The position numbers and the translations under genes were made by a program. A model generated the notes under the pieces. That model did not search any database. It saw nothing but the letters and a program-made list of their open reading frames with translations, and had not been told where the DNA came from. Below, in pieces: positions 27,501 to 34,942 of a stretch of 64,000 nucleotides of DNA (positions are counted from its first letter, which is position 1; each line of letters opens with the position of its first letter). Source of the stretch: CAWCAL01 sp963695075 (GTDB lineage: Bacteria > Actinomycetota > Acidimicrobiia > Acidimicrobiales > CAWCAL01); NCBI GenBank assembly GCA_963695075.1, contig CAVOFR010000002.1, positions 42,020-106,019 on the forward strand, read 5' to 3'.

Positions 27501-27676
27501 AGCTCTCGCTGCCGGCCGGATCGGTGGGTGACGGCATCCGGGCCCACCTGGACCACCTGGGCGAGCAGGTGCTCGCGTCGTCGATCGAGACCATCGAGGA
27601 CGGTGACGGATTGGCGCATCGGGCGGCCATCGACGGCGACGAGGTCCACTTCGGGTTCACCGTCACCGCCTCCTGA
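24503..27676 (+). CDS. ileS: Isoleucyl-tRNA synthetase
   Basis: IleS charges tRNA-Ile with isoleucine and edits mischarged valine. The 1057-residue class I synthetase has the HIGH signature as HYGH (residues 63-66), the GWDCHGLPVE segment, the CP1 editing domain with TTPWTLPSNLAL, and KMSKS as KLSKR (about 611-615). The long anticodon-binding C-terminus ends without the CxxC zinc finger of the classical bacterial form. Length and motifs place it in the IleS2 (eukaryote-like) type, which is generally less sensitive to mupirocin; that property is inferred from type only. A hairpin follows the stop after 3 nt. Confidence 0.95.
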   Translation: MRDEPPATPYADVPTRADYPAIERAVLDRWDENETFSRSISGRADSPEYVFNDGPPFANGLPHYGHLLTGYVKDVVPRYQTMRGNRVERQFGWDCHGLPVEMEVEKELGVGGRQQITSYGIEEFNDACRSSVMRYTSEWQEYVTRQARWVDFEHDYKTMDLSYMESVMWAFKQLWDKGLIYEDYRVMPYSWGAETPLSNFEIRLDDATRPRQDPAITVAFTLVPDGSADSPTESILAWTTTPWTLPSNLALAVGPDITYQAMDLDGVRYYLAEATVERYDAQLDGATPAGTLQGRDLIGRTYEPLFPYFRDQPNAFRVVGADYVEVDEGTGVVHIAPGFGEEDQRVGAENDIGVVVPVDDSGRFTADVPDWAGKNVLEANPEVIAALKDRGVLVRHDTYTHNYPHCWRTDTPIIYRALSSWYVRVTEIRDRLVAANQEINWIPEHVRDGQFGKWLEGARDWSISRNRFWGAPIPIWTSDDPDHPRTDVYGSLDELERDFGVRPDDLHRPGIDQLVRPNPDDPTGRSMMRRVPEVLDCWFESGSSPYASVHYPFENADWFEEHNPADFIVEYIPQTRGWFYTMHVLGVALFDRPAFANVICHGTLLAEDGRKLSKRLRNYPEPALVFEEVGSDALRWYLMRSPILRGLDFRIDSEATAIAETARRTLDPIWNAFYFFTLYANADRHRAKIRTDSPELLDRYLLSKTHDLVMHVSAALDAYDLAQACAVIEAYVDALTNWYIRGSRERFWAAPGGDQKVTAESKADAYDTLYTALVTLSQVAAPLLPMLTEQIYGNLHGGDSVHLTDWPDADTLPADADLVADMDLVRDATRAALSLREEHGLRARLPLQTLTIVGRDSQRLQPLVHLIQREVNVKQVAFDDDVEAYGDFILRPDGRILGPRLGSDMKAVMAAARSGDWAQQPDGTVVADGVTLAEGEFVLALEPKSEGAVAALPGNHTVVHLDTDVTPELAAEGAARDLVRHVQQARKAADLAITDRIALQLSLPAGSVGDGIRAHLDHLGEQVLASSIETIEDGDGLAHRAAIDGDEVHFGFTVTAS

Positions 27677-27679
27677 CCG

Positions 27680-27726
27680 AACTTTGGGCATCGAGCCCTC
27701 ACATACACCGACGGTTGCCCAAAGTT
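27680..27726. terminator. Hairpin of the GAACTTTGGGC family, copy 2
   Basis: Perfect 11-bp arms (27680-27690 and 27716-27726, AACTTTGGGCA) begin 3 nt after the ileS stop. The 25-nt loop contains CACATAC, as in copy 3. It lies between two converging genes and may end transcripts from both sides. Confidence 0.65.
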
Positions 27727-27746
27727 GCCGGTTGGGTGGGGCCGAG

Positions 27747-28553
27747 TCAGGTGCCGGTGAAGTCGGGCTTCCGCTTCTCCATGAACGCCCGCGGGCCTTC
27801 CCGGGCGTCCTGCGACATCATCACCTCGGCCGCCAGGTCGTTCTCGATGGCGTGGGCTTCGTCGATCGGAAGTCCGCTCGTGCGCCAGGCTGCTTCCTTG
27901 ATCTTCCGGACGGCCAACGGCCCATTGGCGGCGAGCCGTTCGGCGTAGTCGAACGCCTCGGCCATGACCTGATCGGGTGCGGTCACCTTGTTGACGAGAC
28001 CGATCTCGAAGGCTTCGGCCGCCGTGATGGTCTCGCCCAGCAGCAGGATCTCCATCGCCCGCGCCCACGGGATCTGCCGGCAGAGCCGGACCATCGAACC
28101 GCCTCCCGGGACCAGGCCCCGTCGCGCCTCGGTGAGCCCGAAGACCGCCTCGCCGGACGCCACCCGGATGTCGGTGGCCTGGAGCAGCTCCATACCGCCG
28201 GCCAGGGCTCGCCCGTTCACGGCGGCGACGATCGGCTTGTACAGCTCGAATCCCTTCAGCAGCGAGGTCATGGTCATCATCGGATCATCCTTGATCCGGG
28301 CGTCCCACTCGTCCTCGGGCTCCCGCGCTCCGGTGAACAGCGGCATCAGCTTGGCGAGATCGCCCCCGGCACAGAACGTCTCTCGGCCGGCGCCGGTCAG
28401 GACCGCGACCCGAACCTCGGGATCGTCACGGATCTCGGTCCAGGCATCGAAGAGCCGCACCATCATCTCGGGGCTGATGGCGTTGTGGCGCTCGGGCCGA
28501 TTGAACGTGACGACCGCGACGTGGCCCTGCTTCTCGTAGAGCAGGTGACTCAC
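27747..28553 (-). CDS. Enoyl-CoA hydratase/isomerase family protein
   Basis: A 268-residue crotonase-family protein acting on acyl-CoA substrates. Key parts are FNRPERHNAIS, FCAGGDLAKL (first oxyanion-hole segment), VNGRALAGGMELLQ (second), and FGLTEARRGLVPGGGSM, which carries a Glu at the usual catalytic place. The C-terminal REGPRAFMEKRKPDF is typical of the family. Start is GTG. It is the second crotonase-type gene in the window and is unlike the first (15565) in the catalytic loop. It lies 25 bp downstream of a surface-protein gene on the same strand. Confidence 0.9.
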   Translation of the reverse strand: MSHLLYEKQGHVAVVTFNRPERHNAISPEMMVRLFDAWTEIRDDPEVRVAVLTGAGRETFCAGGDLAKLMPLFTGAREPEDEWDARIKDDPMMTMTSLLKGFELYKPIVAAVNGRALAGGMELLQATDIRVASGEAVFGLTEARRGLVPGGGSMVRLCRQIPWARAMEILLLGETITAAEAFEIGLVNKVTAPDQVMAEAFDYAERLAANGPLAVRKIKEAAWRTSGLPIDEAHAIENDLAAEVMMSQDAREGPRAFMEKRKPDFTGT

Positions 28554-28578
28554 GATGCGGCGCCGTCGTGACCTTCGA

Positions 28579-29358
28579 TCAGGTACGGCGGTAGGCCACG
28601 ACCCGCTGCCCGGCGACGGCCAGCATGCCGAAGCCCAGCATCAGGAGAGCGACACCCGTCAGCACGGTGGACTCGGAGCCCGTTGTGGCCAGGTCCGGGT
28701 TGGTCGCCGTGGTACCCGCCGTCTCGGTCGCCGTCGGCGCTGCGGTCTGGGACGCGGTGGCGACTTCGCTGGCGGACACGGTGAGCAAGGTCTCTGGAGT
28801 GGTGGCCGTGCAGGTCGCCGTGATCGGGATGGGCGTCGATCCCGGTGTGATCGCAGCCTCGGCTTCGAGCACGGCGGTGCCGCCTTCGGTGGTCATCGAG
28901 AACTCACCGGCCTGGGTGGCCTTGACGTCCATGCTGATACCGATGTTGGGCAGGGCTGCTCCACCACCGAACGGAATGGGACCCGGAATCGTGATCTCGG
29001 CGGTGCCATCGTTGATGGCGACGGACGCTCCCTCCACGCCTGTCACCTCGATGGTCGACGTGTCGACCTCGAGGCCGGCAGGAAGAGCGAGGCTGGCGAC
29101 CGCCGAGTTGGCCGTACCCTCGAGGCTGGCGAACTCGGCCGGCACGACACCCGCCAGGCTCAGCTCGAGGTTGAACCGGTTGGTCTCCCCGACGGCGACC
29201 GTGGCCGGGCCCGAGGCCGTGACCGGGATGTCGACGTCCAGCTTGGCCAGACCGGCGACATCGCAGTTGTAGACGGCAGCTGACGCCGGGCCGGCCAACG
29301 TGATGACCGCCGCTCCCGCCAGGGCCGCCGAGATGAACGCCTTCGTGATTCGTCGCAT
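28579..29358 (-). CDS. Secreted protein with LATTG-type sorting signal
   Basis: The 259-residue protein has a signal peptide (MRRITKAF..., cleavage after ASA about residue 27). A beta-rich body of about 180 residues starts AAVYNCDVAGL and has a second Cys late in the domain (TATCTAT); it resembles secreted actinobacterial DUF6801-like proteins, but I am not sure of the family. A Thr/Ala-rich linker leads to LATTGSES, a hydrophobic helix and a basic tail (YRRT), which is a sortase-type anchor. The ATG at 29358 has GGGGGAG upstream. Sharing of the LATTGSES motif with the 23841 protein suggests the same sortase, which is not in the window. Confidence 0.83.
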   Translation of the reverse strand: MRRITKAFISAALAGAAVITLAGPASAAVYNCDVAGLAKLDVDIPVTASGPATVAVGETNRFNLELSLAGVVPAEFASLEGTANSAVASLALPAGLEVDTSTIEVTGVEGASVAINDGTAEITIPGPIPFGGGAALPNIGISMDVKATQAGEFSMTTEGGTAVLEAEAAITPGSTPIPITATCTATTPETLLTVSASEVATASQTAAPTATETAGTTATNPDLATTGSESTVLTGVALLMLGFGMLAVAGQRVVAYRRT

Positions 29359-29492
29359 TGGTGACAACTCCCCCGAGTTCGAACTCCAAGGAGTGTGCCA
29401 GCTGACGCCCGAGAGCCGCAAACCTTCACCGTCCCTGTCAAGACCCCCGGATCCCGATGGAAAGGGTGATCCGTGAGGTCAGAACGCGGGGC

Positions 29493-29756
29493 CTACTCGA
29501 TCTCGATGAAGATGCACTCACCAGGACACTCTTCGGCCGCCTCGATGACGCGGTCGTCGCCGCCATCGGGAACGCGGGCCATGCCCTCGGCGCCACCGGG
29601 ATTGGCTTTGCCGTCGAACAACTTCTCTTCTCCGAAGTTGTCCGCGGACTCCTTGACGTAGAACAGGCCGTCGTCCTGGCCGAAGAACACGTCGGGGGCG
29701 ATTTCCTCGCACAGACCGTCGCCGGTGCAGAGATCCTGATCGATCCAAACCTTCAT
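29493..29756 (-). CDS. Short ferredoxin with four conserved cysteines
   Basis: The 87-residue protein is a small acidic ferredoxin of the single-cluster type found beside actinobacterial P450s and oxygenases. Cys10 and Cys16 (DLCTGDGLC), followed by EEIAPDVF, give the usual first half, and Cys77 and Cys81 (EECPGECIF) the second. The C-x5-C spacing and CPGEC end suggest a 3Fe-4S or 4Fe-4S cluster. It would pass electrons in the cytoplasm; no oxygenase partner is adjacent. The insert between the halves is longer than in many relatives. The ATG at 29756 gives the standard MKVWIDQDLC start. It diverges from a metallopeptidase gene across a dyad at 29801. Confidence 0.9.
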   Translation of the reverse strand: MKVWIDQDLCTGDGLCEEIAPDVFFGQDDGLFYVKESADNFGEEKLFDGKANPGGAEGMARVPDGGDDRVIEAAEECPGECIFIEIE

Positions 29757-29800
29757 GGTGGTGCCGATACCTCTCGGGTCAGCTGGTAGACGGCCCGATC

Positions 29801-29815
29801 GTACCTGACAGGTAC
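29801..29815. promoter_or_regulatory. Operator-like dyad in divergent promoter region
   Basis: GTACCTG-A-CAGGTAC is a perfect 7-bp dyad around one base, 45 bp upstream of the ferredoxin start and 109 bp upstream of the divergent peptidase gene. It could be a regulator site for either gene; no regulator gene is adjacent. Confidence 0.4.
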
Positions 29816-29924
29816 GGGTCACCCACCACTTCGAGCGTTCACGACTCCGACCGGCTGGACGCGGCCCTCTCGAACGCGACATCTTGGACCGTGGAGCTCT
29901 GGAGGGCTCTGAGGCGGAGGCGAG

Positions 29925-30740
29925 ATGTACCGGGCCATCGCCGGCGCGCTGCGCGTCGCCGGCGGGATAACCCTATGCGGCCTGCTCATGGCCAACCTGC
30001 TGTCGGAAGCCGGCAGCGCACAACAGCCTCCCGCGCTCCTGGGTCAACCGGCCGGACTCGCCGGGGCGGCTTCGGCGCCGACCACGACGACGGTTCCGAC
30101 GGGGCCGACGACCGAGCTCGAGCTGGTCGTTCCAACCTTCGAGGTACCGGGTGATGAAGCCGCCGCACGAACGACGACCAGCCTCCCCGAACCACCACCC
30201 GCCACGGCCCCGACCACCACGCTTCCACCGACGTCGTCCGCGACGTTCGTCCTTCCGCCGGGCCCGGCCGACGACCCGGCGACGGGCCTGACCCACGCCC
30301 AGCTTGTCGGGGCCGCTGCGCTCGAGCGGCTCACGTACGACTGGGAGGCGGGCCTGCCCGGCTGGTCCATTCGATTCCTGCCGGGGCGCGACGGCCTGCT
30401 GGGCGCGACCTGGCCCGAGGACCAGCAGATAGATCTGTACGTCCGCGACGGGCACAACGTCGATGACATCCTTCACGTCCTGGCCCACGAGCTCGCCCAC
30501 GCCGTCGATGTCACATGGTTCGACGAGGACGACCGCGCCACCTGGCGCGCCGCACGCGGCTTTCCGGCCGATCGGGCCTGGTTCGGCGGCGCCGGCGAGT
30601 CCGACTACGCCACCCCGTCGGGGGACTTCGCCGAGGCCTTCGCCGTATCTCAGGCCGGCCCGGTGCGCTACCGGGGTGTCGCGGCGCCGACCCCGAACCC
30701 CGAACAGCTCCAGCTCGTCGCCCAACTCGCCGCCCGCTGA
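29925..30740 (+). CDS. Putative secreted zinc metallopeptidase (HExxH)
   Basis: The 271-residue protein has an N-terminal hydrophobic signal or anchor (about 9-32, ending EAGSAQ). A long Thr/Pro-rich stalk (about 50-115) leads to a C-terminal domain holding a zinc-peptidase signature: HELAH at 188-192 and a downstream Glu237 in GDFAEAF that could be the third ligand. The motif context (HVLAHELAHAVDVTWF) supports a real metallopeptidase, but I do not recognise a named family; substrate is unknown. The ATG has GGAGG about 7 nt upstream. It acts outside the membrane. A long palindrome follows the stop. Confidence 0.78.
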   Translation: MYRAIAGALRVAGGITLCGLLMANLLSEAGSAQQPPALLGQPAGLAGAASAPTTTTVPTGPTTELELVVPTFEVPGDEAAARTTTSLPEPPPATAPTTTLPPTSSATFVLPPGPADDPATGLTHAQLVGAAALERLTYDWEAGLPGWSIRFLPGRDGLLGATWPEDQQIDLYVRDGHNVDDILHVLAHELAHAVDVTWFDEDDRATWRAARGFPADRAWFGGAGESDYATPSGDFAEAFAVSQAGPVRYRGVAAPTPNPEQLQLVAQLAAR

Positions 30741-30757
30741 GCCAGCTATCCGGTTTT

Positions 30758-30796
30758 GGGGACGCTCAGCTACACGTCGTGTAGCTGAGCGTCCCC
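30758..30796. terminator. 39-nt perfect palindrome between converging genes
   Basis: Two 19-base arms (30758-30776 and 30778-30796, starting GGGGACGCTCAGC) flank a single T, so the stem is about 18 bp with a minimal GTC loop. Short T- and A-rich flanks (TTTT before, ATAT after) suit a bidirectional terminator for the peptidase gene (+) and the epoxide hydrolase gene (-). Confidence 0.75.
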
Positions 30797-30809
30797 ATAT
30801 CCTGCGGAG

Positions 30810-31955
30810 CTAGCGTTCTGAGGCGAAGAAGGCTCGGACGTCGTCGACGAACAGCTCGGGGACCTCCATCGTCGGGAAGTGCCCACCCCGCTCGAGCTCG
30901 ACGTACCGAACCACGTTGTACTGCTGCTCGGCCCAGCGTCGCGGCACACGGGTGATCTCGCGCGGGTAGATGGCACACCCGGTGGGCTGCTCGACCCTCG
31001 GACCCAGCCCGAACGAATCGGAGTGCTGGCTCTCGTAGTAGAGCCGGGCTGAAGAACCCGCCGACGCGGTCACCCAGTAGAGCGTGATGTTGGCCAGCAG
31101 GTGGTCACGGCTGAACGACCGCTCGATGTCGCCGTCGCAGTCGCTCCACTCCCGGAACTTCTCGATGATCCACGCCGCCTGCCCCGCGGGCGAGTCGGTG
31201 AGGGCGTAGGCCAGAGTCTGGGGACGAGTCCCCTGGATCCGGGCGTAGCCCGAACCGTCCTCCATGTACCGCTGGATGTCGGCCATGGCGGCCTGGTCCT
31301 TCTCGCTCATCTCTTCGGGCTCGTCGTCACCGGGCATGCCCAGCACGAGGTTCACGTGGAGCGCCACACAGTGCTCGGGATCGTGATGGGCGAGCCGGGC
31401 ACTGACCATCGATCCCCAGTCTCCTCCCTGGGCCACGTACCGGTCATAGCCCAGCCGATCCATGAGCTCTGCCCAGGCCTCGGCCACGCGCTGCACGTCC
31501 CAACCCGGTTCGTTCGGTTTGCCCGAGAACCCGTACCCGGGCAACGAGGGCACGACCAGGTGGAACGCGTCAGCCGGATCACCACCGTGAGCCCGCGGAT
31601 CGGTGAGCGGCCCCAGCACCTCGGCGAAGACGAAAACCGAGCCCGGCCAGCCGTGGGTGATGACCATCGGCGTGGCGTCGGGTTCGGGCGAGCGGAGGTG
31701 GAGGAAGTGGATGTCGACGCCGTCGATCTCGGTGAGGAACTGATCGTGCTGGTTGTACCGCTCTTCCCAGGAGCGCCAGTCGAAGTCGGTCGCCCAGGTG
31801 TGGCACAGTTCGCGGAGGTAGGCGCCATCGGTTCCATAGGTCCAGCCGGAACCGTCGATCTGATCGGGCCAACGGGTCTGTTCGAGCCGCTGGCGCAGGT
31901 CGACCAGCACGTCCTCGGCGATGGAGATGGTGAAGGGGCGGACGGCATCGTTCAC
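30810..31955 (-). CDS. Epoxide hydrolase (EHN plus alpha/beta-hydrolase)
   Basis: The 381-residue protein has the N-terminal EHN domain (VRPFTISIAEDVLVDLRQRL, RWPDQI) followed by an alpha/beta-hydrolase domain, as in microsomal-type epoxide hydrolases. Visible are the oxyanion HGWPGS motif, the nucleophile elbow QGGDWGS with Asp, and the catalytic His in RGGHFPTME. A Tyr-rich cap (YWVTASAGSSARLYYE) provides the ring-opening tyrosines. It should hydrolyse epoxides to diols in the cytoplasm. The GTG start overlaps the stop of the upstream MBL gene by four bases, so the two are one operon, perhaps for xenobiotic or alkyl-compound breakdown. Confidence 0.92.
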   Translation of the reverse strand: MNDAVRPFTISIAEDVLVDLRQRLEQTRWPDQIDGSGWTYGTDGAYLRELCHTWATDFDWRSWEERYNQHDQFLTEIDGVDIHFLHLRSPEPDATPMVITHGWPGSVFVFAEVLGPLTDPRAHGGDPADAFHLVVPSLPGYGFSGKPNEPGWDVQRVAEAWAELMDRLGYDRYVAQGGDWGSMVSARLAHHDPEHCVALHVNLVLGMPGDDEPEEMSEKDQAAMADIQRYMEDGSGYARIQGTRPQTLAYALTDSPAGQAAWIIEKFREWSDCDGDIERSFSRDHLLANITLYWVTASAGSSARLYYESQHSDSFGLGPRVEQPTGCAIYPREITRVPRRWAEQQYNVVRYVELERGGHFPTMEVPELFVDDVRAFFASER

Positions 31956-33256
31956 CGCTCCGGCCCCCCGCCCGATGCTCCGGGCCCGTCGAGCTCGGCG
32001 GCCGACTCCCGGCCGGCCCAGCCGTAGATGCCCTTGGCCATCAGCGAGGTCTCGGCTCGCCTCCTCCGGCGGTAGATCTCGGCTCGGGCCTCGTGCGCGG
32101 ATCGGTCGCCCGGGTCGGCGCCCACGGCCCACTCGACGAGCTGGCACGCCATCCGGTGGTCGTCGTCATCGCTGCATGCAACAGCCCGACCGACGAGCTC
32201 GGCCACCCCACCGGCCAGCGCGGCAACCTCGGCGGCGAGGACGTCATCGGCCGGCGGTTTGAGCCGGGCCGGATTGCCGTCGTACCAGCCGCCGTACATA
32301 CGCCAGATGTTGCGGATGACGAACTCGGGTTCGTCGTAGATGGGCATCAGGTACGGCCGGGCCAGCCGGTCCGGATCGACCGCGACCGTATTGAGGACCG
32401 TGTCCAGCCGCGCCCCGGCATTCATCAGATCGAGCACGGCTCCGACCAGCCCGTCGAGCACGTCGGCGACATCGTGGAGCACCTCGGCGACGAGTCGCGC
32501 TCCGCCGATCGGCAACCCGTGAGCAGGCAGGAGCAGCTCGGGTTCGCGCTGCGCCATGTCTCGCAGCGCTCCGGCCCACTCCCGGGGATAGCGCTGGACC
32601 TTCTGGGGATTCCCCGCGTTGGGGAAGACCCAGGTCAGGAAGTCACCGGTCAGGACCGCCTTCAGGTCGGGAATCCAACCCCAGAGGTGGTCATCGGTCT
32701 CACCCAGCGCGTGGTGCAGCTCGATGGTGAGATCGCCCACCTCGGCCGTGGCACGTTCGCGGACGATCGTCGTGGGACGGACCCAGTCGCGGGGCCAGAG
32801 CGGGTTGTCGTCGGCATTGACCATTCCGGTCCGCCCGAACTGACGGGCATTGACGACGGCGTTGTAGCCGTTGGTGAGATCGTAACGGTCGAATCGCCCG
32901 TCGACGTTCGCGTGACCGATCACGCCGGGCTCGGGATCACCCCGGTCGGCCGCCTCGTCGAGGAAGAGCCGGGCGCCGCCGACGTGGTCCACGTGACCGT
33001 GGGTGTAGACGATCGTGTCGACCGGGTCGTGAGTCCACCTTCGGAGCGAGTCCAGGCACAACGGAGCCATCATCGCCGTCGAGGTGTCGACCAGGCCGAG
33101 GACGCCGTCCGACCGCAGGACGACGATGTGAGAGAAGGCCTCGATGACGGCCACGTCATCGGTCAGCTCGGACAGCTCGCCCGTCGGTCGATTCGAGGGC
33201 GTCTCGGTGTCGCCCTCTCGAATGAGCCGTTCCGACAGTGCCAGAAGATCGGCCAT
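31952..33256 (-). CDS. MBL-fold alkyl-sulfatase-like hydrolase
   Basis: The 434-residue protein has an N-terminal metallo-beta-lactamase domain with THGHVDHVGG (residues 85-94) and later LTGDF and LPAHG metal-ligand segments. A C-terminal dimerisation domain carries the alkyl-sulfatase hallmark IRNIWRMYGGWYDGNPARL. SdsA-type enzymes cleave sulfate from alkyl sulfates with two zinc ions. The C-terminal SCP-like lipid-binding domain of full SdsA enzymes seems absent, making this a shorter relative. It is co-transcribed with the epoxide hydrolase gene. Sulfatase activity is an inference from family; another ester or lactone could be the substrate. Confidence 0.85.
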   Translation of the reverse strand: MADLLALSERLIREGDTETPSNRPTGELSELTDDVAVIEAFSHIVVLRSDGVLGLVDTSTAMMAPLCLDSLRRWTHDPVDTIVYTHGHVDHVGGARLFLDEAADRGDPEPGVIGHANVDGRFDRYDLTNGYNAVVNARQFGRTGMVNADDNPLWPRDWVRPTTIVRERATAEVGDLTIELHHALGETDDHLWGWIPDLKAVLTGDFLTWVFPNAGNPQKVQRYPREWAGALRDMAQREPELLLPAHGLPIGGARLVAEVLHDVADVLDGLVGAVLDLMNAGARLDTVLNTVAVDPDRLARPYLMPIYDEPEFVIRNIWRMYGGWYDGNPARLKPPADDVLAAEVAALAGGVAELVGRAVACSDDDDHRMACQLVEWAVGADPGDRSAHEARAEIYRRRRRAETSLMAKGIYGWAGRESAAELDGPGASGGGPER

Positions 33257-33339
33257 GGCGCATCTCCCTCGTTCGCCCCGGGCCCGGGCACGCCGACCCT
33301 ACTCCCACCATCGGGGAGCGACCGTGCCACCATGCTTCG

Positions 33340-33975
33340 ATGACCGCGGTCGCCACCATGGGTGTCTGGTATGTCAGCTATGGCTCGAATCTCGACCCCG
33401 ATCGCCTCCGCACCTACCTGGCGGGAGGCAGACCGGACGGCGGCCACCACACCTACGCGGGAGCCCGCAACACCGACCCGCCGACCGAACGACGACCATG
33501 TCTCATCCCCCACAAGCTCTACTTCGCCGGCGAATCGCGCACCTGGGGTGGCGGGATCGCTTTTCTCGACCACGAGTTGGTCGAACCCGCCCCGACGTTC
33601 GGCCACGCCTACCGGTTGACCATCGACCAGTTCGAGGACGTGGCCGCCCAGGAGACGGGCCGGCCCACCGCGCCGATCGACATCGACCACGTGTGCGCCG
33701 CCGGCTCGGTGACGCTCGGGAACGGCCGCTACGACCGGATCGTCTGGCTGGGCGATGTCGAGGGCATCCCGCAGCTCACGTTCACCTCGCCCGCGCCGGC
33801 GTCGGTGACGCCCACCGCTCCACCCCGGGCCCGCTATCTCCGGCGGATCATGGTCGGACTCCGGACGGTCCACGGCCTCACCGCAAACCAGATCGCCGAC
33901 TACCTGCTGGCCCGGGATGGAATCGGCGACCACTGGCCGCACGAAGACCTCATCTCCCTGGCGCAGAGCTCCTGA
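33340..33975 (+). CDS. Gamma-glutamylcyclotransferase-like protein
   Basis: The 211-residue protein begins with VWYVSYGSNLDPDR, the phosphate/glutamyl-binding loop of the GGCT (AIG2-like) fold, and later has TWGGGIAFLDHE, AYRLTIDQFEDV and GNGRYDRIVWLG. Family members release 5-oxoproline from gamma-glutamyl peptides or amines; the catalytic Glu cannot be placed with certainty here. ATG at 33340 is chosen; ATG 33358 is also possible and would start right at the fold. Its end overlaps the converging ABC-ATPase gene by 26 bp. Confidence 0.7.
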   Translation: MTAVATMGVWYVSYGSNLDPDRLRTYLAGGRPDGGHHTYAGARNTDPPTERRPCLIPHKLYFAGESRTWGGGIAFLDHELVEPAPTFGHAYRLTIDQFEDVAAQETGRPTAPIDIDHVCAAGSVTLGNGRYDRIVWLGDVEGIPQLTFTSPAPASVTPTAPPRARYLRRIMVGLRTVHGLTANQIADYLLARDGIGDHWPHEDLISLAQSS

Positions 33976-34942
33976 TGAGACCATCCAGGCGTTCGATGCC
34001 CATCACATCCTTGAAGTCGGACACCGAGTACCCGGTGAGCCGAACCGCTGTGAGGGCGCGGACCCCTGCCGAGCGCGGGAGATCGAACAGCGGGCCCATC
34101 TCCCCGAAGCACTGGTCGGGTCCGCGTTCGCCGATCACCTCGGTCTCTCCGTCGGGGGTGATCCGGACGATCTCGACCGTTCCGTCGTCGACCACGTAGA
34201 CGAGATCGCTCGGATCGCCCTGCTCGAACACCGGCTCGCCCGGTTCGAGCATGCGTTCGACCGGGCTCTCGAGCGGTGGTGCGCGGTGCGGAACGAGCTC
34301 GATGACCTGGTCGGCGAGCGGCAGCAGCCGGTCGTCGTGGGTGACGATCACGAGAACACGGCCGGGAGTGGCCAGCCGGCGGAGGATTCGAAGCGTGGTC
34401 TCCACCTGGACATAGTCGAGATGGGCGGTCGGTTCGTCGGCGAGCAACAACGCCGGCTCGAGGGCGAGCGCTCGGGCGATCGCCACCCGTTGCTGCTGTC
34501 CGCCGGAGAGCTCGGCCGGAAGGTGAGCGATGCGCTCGGCCATGTCCACCTCGGCCAGGAGCTCCTCGGCCCGGGCGCGGGCCCGACGTCTCGGGACCTT
34601 CTCATTGCGCATCGGCAGCATGACGTTGTCGAGGGCCGACAGCGATGGAACGAGGTTGAACGACTGGAACACGATGCCCACACCACGGCGCCGGTACTCG
34701 GTGAGCTCCCGACCGCTGAGCGCGGTCACCTCGCGGCCTCCGTGGCGGATCGTCCCGGACGTCGGGGCGAGTATGCCGGCCAGGCAGGAGAGCAACGTGG
34801 TCTTGCCGGACCCGCTCGGACCCAGCAGCAGGGCCAGCGAGCCGTCGACGACCCGGCAGCTGAAGTGATCCACCGGCTTCACGACGTAGTCGCCGGTCTC
34901 ATAGGCGACCGTCAGGTCGTCGATGAGCAGGTCCGCCGTCAT
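33950..34942 (-). CDS. ABC transporter ATPase fused to a cyclic-nucleotide-binding-type domain
   Basis: The 330-residue protein has two parts. Residues about 1-215 are an ABC ATPase of LolD/MacB type: Walker A GPSGSGKT, FQSFNLVPSLSALDNVMLP, signature LSGGQQQR, Walker B LLLADEPT, and THDDRLL. Residues about 225-330 form a cNMP-binding-type beta-barrel (LEPGEPVFEQGDPSDLVYVV, GERGPDQCFGEMGPLFDLPRSAGVRALT). Such barrels usually sense cAMP or another small ligand, though the phosphate-binding Arg context here (GEMGPLFDLPRSA) needs structural checking. The ATG overlaps the permease stop by four bases. The pair would form a ligand-gated lipid/lipoprotein or peptide exporter. Confidence 0.88.
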   Translation of the reverse strand: MTADLLIDDLTVAYETGDYVVKPVDHFSCRVVDGSLALLLGPSGSGKTTLLSCLAGILAPTSGTIRHGGREVTALSGRELTEYRRRGVGIVFQSFNLVPSLSALDNVMLPMRNEKVPRRRARARAEELLAEVDMAERIAHLPAELSGGQQQRVAIARALALEPALLLADEPTAHLDYVQVETTLRILRRLATPGRVLVIVTHDDRLLPLADQVIELVPHRAPPLESPVERMLEPGEPVFEQGDPSDLVYVVDDGTVEIVRITPDGETEVIGERGPDQCFGEMGPLFDLPRSAGVRALTAVRLTGYSVSDFKDVMGIERLDGLIRSSAPGR

